Shown: positions 38,160 to 47,531, numbered from the stretch's first letter. The stretch: 64,000 nucleotides of DNA from an uncultured Thiodictyon sp. (GCF_903946935.1 NZ_CAJAXH010000222.1:19365-83364); one strand, 5' to 3'. Notes: generated by a model from the letters alone, not told the origin. Numbers and translations are program-made.

Positions 38160-38453
38160 ATGATTGTTCGTGTTTTTCGCGTCACGGTGCCGCGTGCGCT
38201 GCATCTGGAATTCGAGGGCAAATTCCTGTCGGTCTCCATTCCGGCCGTCAGGTCTCAGCCTGGTCTGGTGTCGGTCACGGTTGGCCGCCCGACCCGTTGG
38301 GCGCCCGATGAATACGCCATGATTTCGACCTGGGAGGACGCGCGTGCCGTGGCAGCGTTTGCCGGTGCCGAGTGGCGCCGGGCCGTCATACCGGAAGGGA
38401 TGGAGCGCTATGTGGCGGACTGCTCAGTCCATCATTACGAGGTCTTTGGATAG
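38160..38453 (+). CDS. Antibiotic-biosynthesis-monooxygenase-like (ABM fold) protein
   Basis: MIVRVFRVTVPRALHLEFEGKF..., PGLVSVTVGRPTRWAPDEYAMISTWEDARAVAAFAG. Confidence 0.65.
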   Translation: MIVRVFRVTVPRALHLEFEGKFLSVSIPAVRSQPGLVSVTVGRPTRWAPDEYAMISTWEDARAVAAFAGAEWRRAVIPEGMERYVADCSVHHYEVFG

Positions 38454-38454
38454 G

Positions 38455-38553
38455 CTCGCTCTTCACCCGCCGCCGCGCTCTCGGCCGGTGCCGCCGGCCA
38501 GGTGATGCACAGCCCTTCAATGGTCGCGACCGCGGTTTCACCGATCAGCGCCC
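38455..38553 (-). pseudogene. Uma2-family nuclease 3' fragment, copy 1
   Basis: ALIGETAVATIEGLCITWPAAPAESAAAGEE; nearly identical to 39513..39760 tail. Confidence 0.6.
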
Positions 38554-38640
38554 CCAACATTTTGGGCCTAGCGCCAGCGAACCACGGGAGTCGCAGGGCG
38601 GCGAAACAGTTCCGGACGGGGCAAATGCCCCAGCGTTGAC

Positions 38641-39117
38641 TCACTTCTCCCCCGCAATGTCGATTACTGTCGCGATCAGATCGCTGGACAGATAAAGCTC
38701 GGAAGCGGATAGCTGCCGGACATAAGGCTTGACAGCGTCGATCAATCCCGCCTGTTTCGCAGCCAACAATACGCCCAATGATCCAATGATCTCAATGCCG
38801 TTGATTCTCGCGACTCGCCGCCCACGCCGGTCATCGATCAGTAGCCGGTCCGCGGCCAACTGTCGATACAGAATCATCGCTTGCGTTTCGCCCAGATCCG
38901 AAACACCGTCCAGCAGAATCGGGTAAGACGGGTCGATCATTTTGACGCGGCCCTGGAGATACTCCTTTAACTGCCTGGCTTGCGGCTTATCGCCGATCAC
39001 GGCTTCGAGATAAACCGCCTCGGGGACGACGACCGCACCGAACAGACGGTCTAAGAGATGCAGCCCATGGCATGTCGCTAAGGCGATTAAGGCAGAGCAA
39101 TCCGCGACCAGGATCAT
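38641..39117 (-). CDS. DUF3368 PIN-like toxin
   Basis: MILVADCSALIALATCHGLHLLDRLFGAVVVPEAVYLE, DLGETQAMILYRQLAADRLLIDDRRGRRVA, IIGSLGVLLAAKQAGLI. Confidence 0.9.
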   Translation of the reverse strand: MILVADCSALIALATCHGLHLLDRLFGAVVVPEAVYLEAVIGDKPQARQLKEYLQGRVKMIDPSYPILLDGVSDLGETQAMILYRQLAADRLLIDDRRGRRVARINGIEIIGSLGVLLAAKQAGLIDAVKPYVRQLSASELYLSSDLIATVIDIAGEK

Positions 39118-39368
39118 TGGGTTCGTCCGATTGACTGCATTTCCTGGATGAGCTCATCACGGGAGATGTCAATAACGGGAATCCGCTGTGCCTTGCAGAC
39201 GGCAATGAACTCATAGATATTCATTCCCGCCAGTTCTGCGGCCTTGGCAAGCGTGACCCGAGTATCCTTGAACAAGGCCAGCGCGTAGGTCATCCGCATT
39301 TCCCGCGCGACGACATCCTGTGTCAACATCCCGACAAAATCATTGGGAAGATCGACAGCCACTTGCAT
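39114..39368 (-). CDS. UPF0175-family antitoxin
   Basis: REMRMTYALALFKDTRVTLAKAAELAGMNIYEFIAVCKAQRIPV; overlaps toxin by 4 bp. Confidence 0.9.
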   Translation of the reverse strand: MQVAVDLPNDFVGMLTQDVVAREMRMTYALALFKDTRVTLAKAAELAGMNIYEFIAVCKAQRIPVIDISRDELIQEMQSIGRTQ

Positions 39369-39512
39369 GATTTGACCTCGCTTGTGGTTATATAAAAAAA
39401 TCGCCGGTACCGGGCGTTGCGGCGGGCGCCGACGCCTGGGCCAGGCGGGTAATCTTGGGCCAGATCTGTACCCGACCGTTATCCGCCATGGCCTCGTTCG
39501 CGCGCTTCCTGA

Positions 39513-39760
39513 CTAACCCGCCCCCGCGCTCTCGGCCGGCGCCACCGGCCAAATGATGCACAGCCCATCAATGGTCGCAACCGCGGTTTCAGCGATCAGC
39601 GCCTGCACCTCGGGGCGACCGTAGGCCCCGTCCACGAGCCGATAGACCATCAGCGTCCGGTCGGTGGGGTGGACCAGCCAATATTCCCGCACGCCGGCCC
39701 GCTCGTAGGCATCGCGCTTCTCGCGATGGTCCCCGGCGGCGGTGCGCGGGGACAGTACCT
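39513..39760 (-). pseudogene. Uma2-family nuclease 3' fragment, copy 2
   Basis: LSPRTAAGDHREKRDAYERAGVREYWLVHPTDRTLMVYRLVDGAYGRPEVQALIAETAVATIDGLCIIWPVAPAESAGAG; no upstream coding half. Confidence 0.7.
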
Positions 39761-39769
39761 GTGGTCTGT

Positions 39770-39800
39770 CCCTGATTGCCCTGATTGCCCTGATTGCCCT
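39770..39800. repeat. 9-bp direct tandem repeat (ccctgattg)x3.4
   Basis: ccctgattgccctgattgccctgattgccct. Confidence 0.85.
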
Positions 39801-39865
39801 CAGTCAGGCACCAAGCGGAAAACGTGCTTCGCTTGGTCCCTTATTGCCGGATGCCTATGTTAGCT

Positions 39866-41692
39866 TCATCTTTCGGTAAGGACTCTTCCCCAAGCAGACG
39901 CAATATGACGAAGCAAAGCATTGTGAATGGCGATTGACTCCGCTGAGCTTGTCCAAGACTGCCAGTGCGCAACGACTCGATTCTTATATCCAGGCCCTTG
40001 ACCCCATTCCGCTTCCATTGCCCGCCATATAGAGAAAAACGTCTTTACCTGCTCGACCCAGTGCTGCTTCGCCAGATCTCCCACGAAAGTGGAGAAAGCG
40101 CTCAACTGGGCAACGAAATCACATTCTAACGAGTCGACCTGATTCGTGAATTCGGGATATTTTCCTTTCAAGAGCGACAAGCCATCCTTGATGTACTGGG
40201 CTTCTCCTTGGCAAAACGAAACAGCATAGGTACGCGCAAGCTGGTTGATTGCCTCATACACATCAAGATTTACAAAAGAGCCTTGCCGATCTATGCTAGC
40301 GGCTAGCCTCCTGTGGTGTGTTCCCGAGAATACTTTGCCTATGTACTCGCCGAACGGTTTCCAATCCGGCGCATGAGCGTCGGCCCTTGTCCGCCAGTCA
40401 GCGACGAGTGTGTCTACGTCGCGTTTGAATGCTGAGACCTTGTCCCCCTCAGCCGATAGAAGTTCTTGCGATGCGGACACAAGCCTCGTCAGGTCGTTAA
40501 GCTTGCTATTGATGTAGGCAGATCTTCTCTCTTCCAGTACTCGCCAAATCTCCGATCCATGATCTATGCGGCTGTCAAATGTAATGACGTTTGGGGAAAT
40601 CCTGTAGTCATGGGAAATTTTGGTTGCAACCTGATCCTCCCGAATGCTGCGGCCAATGCCTTTTCTGTCGTGGATATCGGTTATATCCTCGTCGATATCT
40701 GCAACTTTATCCGACTCATCTTTATCCAAGATCAAAAGCGTTGCGTCACGCGCAATGCGGTTTCCAAGCCCGAGGCTTATGGCGAGGTCGAAAAAAGATC
40801 TACAGTCGGCGTCCGGCGCGTCGACAAAGGTCGAGCAAACTATAGGAAATATTCCCTCTGTATCAAGGATAGAGCGAATGTCCTCCCTGTGTATGTACGA
40901 GTCGATCCCTCTTGTATCAATTATCGACCAAGTTTGATCGCCTCGCTTTAAGGGAAAAGGACCACAAATCGTTATGAGCGACGGAATAGATACTTTGCTG
41001 TTCTTACCGTCGTTTATGCGAGCAAATGTCTCCTTGAGCCAGTCTTTCCACGCTTCCGCTTCTTCGGGGCTTGGCCACAACTCGGTTTTTGTTCTGCTCT
41101 CCAGCGCAAGGCAGGCATACATCAATTCGTCGACTTCCTCGACGGAACTGCAGTTCCTCGAAAATTCTAATGCCTTATCTGTGGAGCGCCACCTGCCATC
41201 CTCCTTCCTCTTTTCGATCGTGAGGCCAAGCATATTTCTGATGCAGCGAGTGAGTTCTTCACTTAAGAGGTTTCCGCCCTCATCTTCGTCAGAGACGTGC
41301 TTGTTTGCCTTTGCCCAGATAAACTCGGCAAAGTGTCTTACCACTCGCCGAACCTCATCACTGGATAGAGGATCAATCTTTATAGAATACTTCGTGGCAT
41401 ATTCAATCCTAACCTCACAAACGGTGACGCGACCCGCGCCTGTCTTGAGGAGATCAACAACCTCTTTATTATTAGATAGAGATTGAAGATCTACCGCCCT
41501 GCATATAGCAGAGGTCTTTCCCGCGCCGATCTTTCCTACAAACGCCGCGCGATAGTTAGTCTGATCCATATCAGCGCGAATCTTTATAATCGCAGTCTTG
41601 TTTTCGGTGAGTTGTGCCGAAACCTCCGCATTGACACTTGAGACAAGGTACTCTTCGATCTCAGCCAACAACTGATCTGCTTGCTCTTTCAT
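39866..41692 (-). CDS. P-loop GTPase-like protein of unknown family, 608 aa
   Basis: Walker A AFVGKIGAGKTSAICRAV; G3-like WSIIDTRGIDSYIH; LLILDKDESD; AT-richer than surroundings. Confidence 0.75.
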   Translation of the reverse strand: MKEQADQLLAEIEEYLVSSVNAEVSAQLTENKTAIIKIRADMDQTNYRAAFVGKIGAGKTSAICRAVDLQSLSNNKEVVDLLKTGAGRVTVCEVRIEYATKYSIKIDPLSSDEVRRVVRHFAEFIWAKANKHVSDEDEGGNLLSEELTRCIRNMLGLTIEKRKEDGRWRSTDKALEFSRNCSSVEEVDELMYACLALESRTKTELWPSPEEAEAWKDWLKETFARINDGKNSKVSIPSLITICGPFPLKRGDQTWSIIDTRGIDSYIHREDIRSILDTEGIFPIVCSTFVDAPDADCRSFFDLAISLGLGNRIARDATLLILDKDESDKVADIDEDITDIHDRKGIGRSIREDQVATKISHDYRISPNVITFDSRIDHGSEIWRVLEERRSAYINSKLNDLTRLVSASQELLSAEGDKVSAFKRDVDTLVADWRTRADAHAPDWKPFGEYIGKVFSGTHHRRLAASIDRQGSFVNLDVYEAINQLARTYAVSFCQGEAQYIKDGLSLLKGKYPEFTNQVDSLECDFVAQLSAFSTFVGDLAKQHWVEQVKTFFSIWRAMEAEWGQGPGYKNRVVAHWQSWTSSAESIAIHNALLRHIASAWGRVLTER

Positions 41693-41725
41693 TTTTTGTG
41701 CGGACCCTTCAGGCGAATATTAGGA

Positions 41726-41815
41726 GACTAACGTTTTCCACAGCCGACGCCATACGGCGGCCGGAACGGTTGCGGATGCCGCAGTATGGCGTCGGCGCTG
41801 ATACAATGGTTAGCC
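41726..41815. other. attC-like imperfect hairpin between the two island genes
   Basis: gactaac ... gccgacgccatac (41743..41755) / gtatggcgtcggc (41784..41796) ... gttagcc; stop codon of the upstream gene lies inside the outer box. Confidence 0.4.
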
Positions 41816-42505
41816 ATAATCATGTCCGCTGTCCGATAATATGCGGCTGGCGAAACCTGTGTATGCCCAGCGGACACAATGCTTCGTGCTTGATTTATGG
41901 ATCAAAAAGGCAAAGGGCAGAGAAATCTTTGCGTTCTGATCGTACTCGAAAATAATTTGCCAACCATCCAAGTCCATATCCTCCCATCCGTCAGGCATGC
42001 GGGCTGGTAGGGCCTTTCCGAGCATGCTCAATGAAATGGTTTGCCCTTCTGGTATTGCTTTATCTCTAATGGGAAAGCGAGCATCCGTGATGCCCTCAAT
42101 CACATGCTTCGCAGCGTCGTCGTCCATTCCCAATAGATCTTGCTCCTGGAAGGGGAGCGCGTTCGCTATCAACATGCCTGTTTTTGTGTAAAGAGGGCCT
42201 TGGTTCTCGTCAAATAAAGCGTTAGATTTGGCTTTGAGCCAAAGCCGTTTAAGCGTGTGTGAGCCGTTGTTGGCGGTGATTGTTAGGTTGATCTGGAAAA
42301 AATAATCGCCCGAGTCGATGCGCTTGACAGCCGCTTTGTCAACGTTGATTGCAAGATCGCTTCTTATGAGAGCCAGGCTGTCGTTTTCTTTCGGTAATTT
42401 CCTTTTCGAAAGTTGCGATTTCACAAAATAGACAAATACGGTGATAACGGTTATCCCAGCTCCACTGAAGAGCCACTCCTTGTTGTCCGCGATCCAGGTC
42501 ATCAT
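41810..42505 (-). CDS. Membrane-anchored protein of unknown function, 231 aa
   Basis: N-terminal TM WLFSGAGITVITVFVYFVKSQL, soluble C-terminal domain; same strand as the GTPase. Confidence 0.7.
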   Translation of the reverse strand: MMTWIADNKEWLFSGAGITVITVFVYFVKSQLSKRKLPKENDSLALIRSDLAINVDKAAVKRIDSGDYFFQINLTITANNGSHTLKRLWLKAKSNALFDENQGPLYTKTGMLIANALPFQEQDLLGMDDDAAKHVIEGITDARFPIRDKAIPEGQTISLSMLGKALPARMPDGWEDMDLDGWQIIFEYDQNAKISLPFAFLIHKSSTKHCVRWAYTGFASRILSDSGHDYG

Positions 42506-42859
42506 TTTGTAGAGGTCAAGCTTGGCGTTCGATAGCTAATGTGGCGCCTAAAGCGGCGCGGGGGTAAAGGGACTAAGGTCAATTATTTTTACGACGCTCC
42601 GGACCAGTCGCCCTGGCCATACCCGCCTCGGGTACAGTTGCAGGTGAAAATAAACCTCGCTCGACCACCTGTCAAGCCACGCAGAGAAAATCCGTTCATT
42701 CCGGGGTATGTTAAGAAACTTAACGAACCAGGCGGTAGGCTCTCCTTTAACCGCTGGATGGCGATCCGGACCGGGCAGTCCATCGTCGCCCATTCCGACC
42801 AGCGGCCTCGGTCATGGTTCCGGCCACCCCGCTGTATTCTGCGCCTCCGTGCTGACTGA

Positions 42860-42908
42860 GAGATTGCCGTCCCTGGTCTGGATTTCGGTATCCCGGCCGG
42901 AATGAAGG
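42860..42908. repeat. Dispersed repeat copy 3
   Basis: agagattgccgtccctggtctggatttcggtatcccggccggaatgaag. Confidence 0.7.
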
Positions 42909-42965
42909 CGCAGCGCTGGCAGGAACGACGGCCTTGATCATCATCCCGGGCACCTGCCTCCGCCA

Positions 42966-43035
42966 ATGTAGGTCGCCCTTTAGGGTGACCAGCCTTCCGT
43001 GCTGTCGGGTGGTCGCCCTGAAGGGCGACCTACAT
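42966..43035. repeat. Nested palindromic repeat atgtaggtcgcccttt.agggtgacc ... ggtcgccctgaagggcgacctacat
   Basis: 25-bp outer arms, each internally palindromic. Confidence 0.85.
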
Positions 43036-43090
43036 CCACCCGTGGCCGGGTCATGATCAAGGCCGGAACGACGATCAAGGCCGCCAGCGG

Positions 43091-43432
43091 CTATGCCGCT
43101 TTCAGCATGAACTCGACATGGACCACGTCATAGGGAAACAGCAAGGCCCCGTCGGCGGTCTTGTCGATGACGCCACTCTGCACCAGCACCTGTGCGTCGG
43201 TGTGAACGCCCTTCACGTCACGCCCAACCCGCCGCGCCAGCTCGCGCACCCCGAGCGGACCGGCCCCGGTCAGCGCCTTGAGGATTACCCAGCGGTTGGC
43301 CGTCAAGGTGGACCACAGGTCCTCGTGACTGGGGAAGGTGATGAAACAGCCCTGAGGCTCACCCCGGAAAGCGGCCTTCATGCGCTGCATGGTGGTCTCG
43401 GTATCGGCAACTTCGATCGTGACAGTGGTCAT
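43091..43432 (-). CDS. HTH-type transcriptional regulator (HVO_A0114-like/MarR-like winged helix)
   Basis: NRWVILKALTGAGPLGVRELARRVGRDVKGVHTDAQVLVQSGVIDKTADGALLFPYDVVHVEF. Confidence 0.75.
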   Translation of the reverse strand: MTTVTIEVADTETTMQRMKAAFRGEPQGCFITFPSHEDLWSTLTANRWVILKALTGAGPLGVRELARRVGRDVKGVHTDAQVLVQSGVIDKTADGALLFPYDVVHVEFMLKAA

Positions 43433-43608
43433 GGATGCCTCACAGTTGGGCAACATCGGCCCAAAAATCATCAGCGAAACGAAACCGGAGCGACGACGAC
43501 GCACACCCCCCGCGAGAGTGGGCGAGGCTCTCGCGAGGACCCAACGGCGCTTCGCGCCGTCGCCGACAGGCTGTCGGCGCTCCCAGGCGCGGCGGGGTGT
43601 GGAACGAT

Positions 43609-44160
43609 CTAATCGTCTTGCTGGTGGGACGGATCGGCGACCGGTACAGCATCCGGCGCAATGGCTGCTAATAACCCCCGCAGCAGTTCCAATGGCGCCG
43701 GCGGGCAGCCCGGAATCTTCACATCCACCGGAATGACGTTCTCCACAGCCCCGCGGCTGGCATAGGAGACGCCGAATTCGCCGCCGTCGCAGGCGCAGGT
43801 GCCGGCGGCGATCACGAGTTTCGGCACCGGGGTCGCCTGCCAGGTGCGGCGCAAGGCCGTTTCCATGTGGCGGGAGACGGGGCCGGTCACGAGCAGTGCA
43901 TCGGCGTGGCGCGGGGAGGCGACGAAGTGCAGGCCGAAGCGCTCCAGGTCGTAATAGGGGTTGTTGAGCGCGTGGATCTCCAATTCGCAGCCGTTGCAGG
44001 ATCCCGCATCGACCTGGCGGATGGCGAGGCTGCGCCCAAGCCGGGCATGGACGTGGCGCCGCAGTTCGATACCGAGCCGTTCCAGCTCTGGGTCATCGAT
44101 GGCGGGTGGCGCCTCGGTGATGACGCCGGTTTTCAGTGATTGCTGGAGGATACGAAACAT
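43609..44160 (-). CDS. NuoB/HyfI-like small subunit of hydrogenase-4-related complex
   Basis: VDAGSCNGCELEIHALNNPYYDLERFGLHFVASPRHADALLVTGPVSRHM, GTCACDGG, IPGCPPAPLELLRGLL. Confidence 0.92.
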   Translation of the reverse strand: MFRILQQSLKTGVITEAPPAIDDPELERLGIELRRHVHARLGRSLAIRQVDAGSCNGCELEIHALNNPYYDLERFGLHFVASPRHADALLVTGPVSRHMETALRRTWQATPVPKLVIAAGTCACDGGEFGVSYASRGAVENVIPVDVKIPGCPPAPLELLRGLLAAIAPDAVPVADPSHQQDD

Positions 44161-44188
44161 GGTGCCTTGATCCCAGAAAGAGCAGTTG

Positions 44189-44319
44189 TCACGCCAAGGC
44201 GCCAAGCCCGCCAAGCCTTTTCAATGCGCTATCGGCGTCCCCCGTTTCACCTGCCGGGTGACGCTGACCGCTTGGCCAGCCTATTGCTTTTCTTGGCGTG
44301 CTTGGCGCCTTGGCGTGAG
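44189..44319. repeat. MITE-like element copy B (131 bp)
   Basis: tcacgccaaggcgccaag / cttggcgccttggcgtga terminal repeats; sits between two genes of the Ehr-type operon. Confidence 0.8.
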
Positions 44320-44336
44320 CAATCGCGGATTGAGGT

Positions 44337-45992
44337 CTAGAGGTCCTCGCCCGAATAGGACCCATTGACCGATTTGTTGCACACCGGGAAGTCCGGGACG
44401 ATGTTCCCTAAAATCAACTGCTCCAGGGCCGGCCAGGTGAACCAACTCGGGTCGCGCGGGAAAAAGCGCGTGATGCGTCCGTCGGCACCGAAGCGCACGA
44501 AGGTCATGATCTCCCCGCGCCAACCGTCGACCAGCCCGAGGCCAACGGCCCCGGGCGGCGCCGGGGGCAGCGGCGCGGTGGTCTCGCCCGCGGGCAGGGT
44601 CATGAGCAAGCGGTCCATCATGACCAGGCTTTCCTGAATCTCGCTCATGCGCACCCGCACCCGGGCGGCGACATCGCCCTCGCGCTCCTGTGGCACCACC
44701 ACCTCCAGCCGGTCATAGGGCGGGTAGGGGCAGTCGCGGCGCACATCGAAGGGCAGGCCGCTGGCCTTGCCGACCGGGCCGGTGCAGCCGAGCGCCCGCA
44801 CCTGCGCGGTGCTCAGGCGCCCGGTGCTGATCAGGCGATCATTGAGCGACGGGTGATCGTCGATGACGTCGAACAGCGGTATGGCCGCCCGCCGCAGCGC
44901 GGTGTGATCGGCGAGCAGCAGCGCCGGCGCCTCTGCTGTCAGGTCCCAGGCCACGCCGCCGGGGCAGATGGCGTCCATCATCAGCCGGTGTCCGAAGAGT
45001 GCGCGGCTGCGCCGTTGCCACAGTTCGCGCAGGCGGGCGCACTGCATGTGGGCGAAGCCAAAGCCCACGTCGTTACAGATCGCACCGATATCGCCCAGGT
45101 GATTGGCGACGCGCTCACGCTCGGCCATCAGTGCGCGCAGCCAGTCGGCGCGCGGCGGGACGGCGCCGCCGGTGGCGCGCTCCATGGCCTGACAGGCGGC
45201 CCAGGTGTGGGCGACCGTGGAGTCGCCGCAGACCCGCGCGGCCAGCCGGGCGAGGGCGGCCGGGTCGCGACCCACTGCAATCTTCTCGATGCCTTTGTGG
45301 ACATAGCCCAGGCGCTCCTCCAGGCGCAACACGTCCTCGCCCATGGCCTGGAAGCGGAAGTGTCCGGGCTCGATGATGCCGGCGTGGACCGGGCCTACCG
45401 GGATCTCATAGACCCCGCTGCCCTGGACCTTGGGGAATGGGTAATCGGCGTCGGCGCCGACGTGGCGTACTGAGCGGCCGGCCGTCGGGAAGTCGGTGCG
45501 TAGCGGAAACTCGCCCTCTTCCCAAGCCTGGTGACGGGTCCAGCGGCGCGGATCCGGGTGGCCTTGAAAGGTCACCCCGGTCAGGTCGTGGCAGTGGCGT
45601 TCCAGGCGGGCGAGCCCCGGGAAATGGGGGGTCTGGGAGGGCAGGACTGGCTGGTCTAGCGGGACCGCGGTCTCCAGCACCACATAGCCACCCTGGTACT
45701 CCAGGCAGGCGTAGACGGCGATGCCCTGGGGGTCCGGCGTGGAGTCCGCGCCGGTGGCGACCCGGGTGACGATGCCGGCGCCCTCCGAGGGATCGGCCCA
45801 CATCCCCACATGGCGCAGCCCCATCCGCGCCGCGACCTTGGCCGCGTTGCCCCAGTCCTCCGGGTCCAGCACCAGTCGCTGGGCCGGTGCCAGCACGGCC
45901 TCGTCACCCGAATGGGCGAGCAGGTGCTCGGCCGCCAGCCGGGCCAGAAAATCCGGGAGCCAGTCGAGTCTGCTCATCGCTCCACGCCCCAT
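44337..45992 (-). CDS. HyfG/NuoCD-like large subunit lacking NiFe-site cysteines
   Basis: VGPVHAGIIEPGHFRFQAMGEDVLRLEERLGYVHKGIEK, RVCGDSTVAHTWAACQAME, C-terminus PDFPVCNKSVNGSYSGEDL. Confidence 0.9.
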   Translation of the reverse strand: MGRGAMSRLDWLPDFLARLAAEHLLAHSGDEAVLAPAQRLVLDPEDWGNAAKVAARMGLRHVGMWADPSEGAGIVTRVATGADSTPDPQGIAVYACLEYQGGYVVLETAVPLDQPVLPSQTPHFPGLARLERHCHDLTGVTFQGHPDPRRWTRHQAWEEGEFPLRTDFPTAGRSVRHVGADADYPFPKVQGSGVYEIPVGPVHAGIIEPGHFRFQAMGEDVLRLEERLGYVHKGIEKIAVGRDPAALARLAARVCGDSTVAHTWAACQAMERATGGAVPPRADWLRALMAERERVANHLGDIGAICNDVGFGFAHMQCARLRELWQRRSRALFGHRLMMDAICPGGVAWDLTAEAPALLLADHTALRRAAIPLFDVIDDHPSLNDRLISTGRLSTAQVRALGCTGPVGKASGLPFDVRRDCPYPPYDRLEVVVPQEREGDVAARVRVRMSEIQESLVMMDRLLMTLPAGETTAPLPPAPPGAVGLGLVDGWRGEIMTFVRFGADGRITRFFPRDPSWFTWPALEQLILGNIVPDFPVCNKSVNGSYSGEDL

Positions 45993-46022
45993 TTGCAGTC
46001 AGGTGCGTTCATGTGCGGGCCC

Positions 46023-47531
46023 TCACAGCAGCCGGGTCCCGGTGATCAACCCGGTGGCCCGGTCCAGCCAATCGGCCAGGAAGACCGGAATCGCCAGCCC
46101 CAACCACAGCACCAGGATCAGGTGGATGGCGACCGGGACCATGTTGGCCTCGACCGGGCGCTGACCCTCCGGGGGAATGCCGTAGACCATGGGGTGCAGG
46201 TGCCGGAACAGACCCGCAAAGGCGACCGCCAGTCCCGAGAGCAGGGCCAGTGTGAACCAGGGTGCCGTCTTCATGGTGGCCGTGAGCAGCAGAAATTCGC
46301 TCATGAAGACACCAAAGGGCGGGAAACCGGCAATCGCCGCGACCCCGATCAGGAGCGACCAGCCGACTGCCGGCTGGGTGCGGATCAGGCCGCGGATCTG
46401 TGCGATCGCCTGGGTGCCCGCGATGTGGGCGGCGTGACCGACGGTGATGAAGATCGCAGACTTCGTGAGTGAATGCACCAGCATGTGCAGCAGTGCGCCG
46501 AAGGTGGCGAGCGGTCCGCCCAGGCCGAAACCGAAGGTCATGAGCCCCATGTGCTCGATGGACGAATAGCTGAACATGCGCTTGATGTCGCGTTGGCGGT
46601 GCAGAAAGAGCCCCGCCACCAGGAATGAGACGAGCCCAAAACCCATCAGCAGATAGCCCGCCAGGTGCGGCGAACCGCTGTGTACCAGCGACCCGTCCAC
46701 CAGCATCTTGAGCCGCACCACTGCATACAGCGCGACATTGAGCAAGAGCCCGGAGAGCACCGCGGACATCGGTGTCGGGCCCTCTGAGTGCGCATCCGGC
46801 AGCCATTGATGCATGGGCACCAGGCCGACCTTGGTGCCGTAGCCGACCAGCAGGAAGACAAAGGCGAGCCGCATCACCGCCGGTTCCAACCGCCCGGACT
46901 CGGCATACAGTGTGCTCCAATTGAGCCCGGCGGCGGGGTCAGTGATGACCTGTTGCGCGGCAAAATAGGTCAGCACGGTGCCGAACAGGGCGAGCGCGAT
47001 GCCGACACCGCACAGGATGAAATACTTCCAGGCCGCCTCGACCGCCTCCGGTGTGCGGTAGAGCGACACCAGCAGCACGGTCGCGAGCGTCGCTCCCTCC
47101 ACCGCCACCCACATGACACCCAGGTTGTCGGTGGTGAGTGCGACCAGCATGGTGAACATGAAGAGCTGGTACATGGAGTGATAGGTGCGCAGCCGCCGCG
47201 CGCCGATGCGCCCGGTGTCGAGTACATGGCGCATGTAAGGGCGCGAGAAGATGCTGGTGGTGAGTCCCACGAAGGCCGTGAGCACCACCAGATAGACATT
47301 GAATGCATCGACCCGGAAGGGCAGGCCGGCGATGCCCCCGGCGATGAAACCGGCCGCCCCGCCGGCCTGGTCGCCGACCAGTGCCAGCGACCAGGCGAGC
47401 CACAGCGCCGCCGCCAGCGAGACCGCCGAGACGCCCAGATTGAACCAGCCGGCGGGCGCCGCCGGTCGGATCAGGCCCAGCGCCAGGGCGCCTAAGAGCG
47501 GCGTCAGCAGGACGAGCGAGAGTGCGGTCAC
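46023..47531 (-). CDS. HyfF/NuoL-like proton-translocating membrane subunit
   Basis: VGYGTKVGLVPMHQWLPDAHSEGPTPMSAVLSGLLLNVALYA, RMFSYSSIEHMGLMTFG; GTG start at 47531. Confidence 0.9.
   Translation of the reverse strand: MTALSLVLLTPLLGALALGLIRPAAPAGWFNLGVSAVSLAAALWLAWSLALVGDQAGGAAGFIAGGIAGLPFRVDAFNVYLVVLTAFVGLTTSIFSRPYMRHVLDTGRIGARRLRTYHSMYQLFMFTMLVALTTDNLGVMWVAVEGATLATVLLVSLYRTPEAVEAAWKYFILCGVGIALALFGTVLTYFAAQQVITDPAAGLNWSTLYAESGRLEPAVMRLAFVFLLVGYGTKVGLVPMHQWLPDAHSEGPTPMSAVLSGLLLNVALYAVVRLKMLVDGSLVHSGSPHLAGYLLMGFGLVSFLVAGLFLHRQRDIKRMFSYSSIEHMGLMTFGFGLGGPLATFGALLHMLVHSLTKSAIFITVGHAAHIAGTQAIAQIRGLIRTQPAVGWSLLIGVAAIAGFPPFGVFMSEFLLLTATMKTAPWFTLALLSGLAVAFAGLFRHLHPMVYGIPPEGQRPVEANMVPVAIHLILVLWLGLAIPVFLADWLDRATGLITGTRLL

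Noticed and set aside
39770-39800. Possible CRISPR or cassette array
   Set aside because: Only a 9-bp direct tandem repeat without spacers; no cas genes in the window.
39790-39866. Second attC-like site after the GTPase gene (agctaac plus accaagcg/cgcttggt hairpin)
   Set aside because: No matching GTTRRRY box on the far side; better explained as a terminator-like hairpin.
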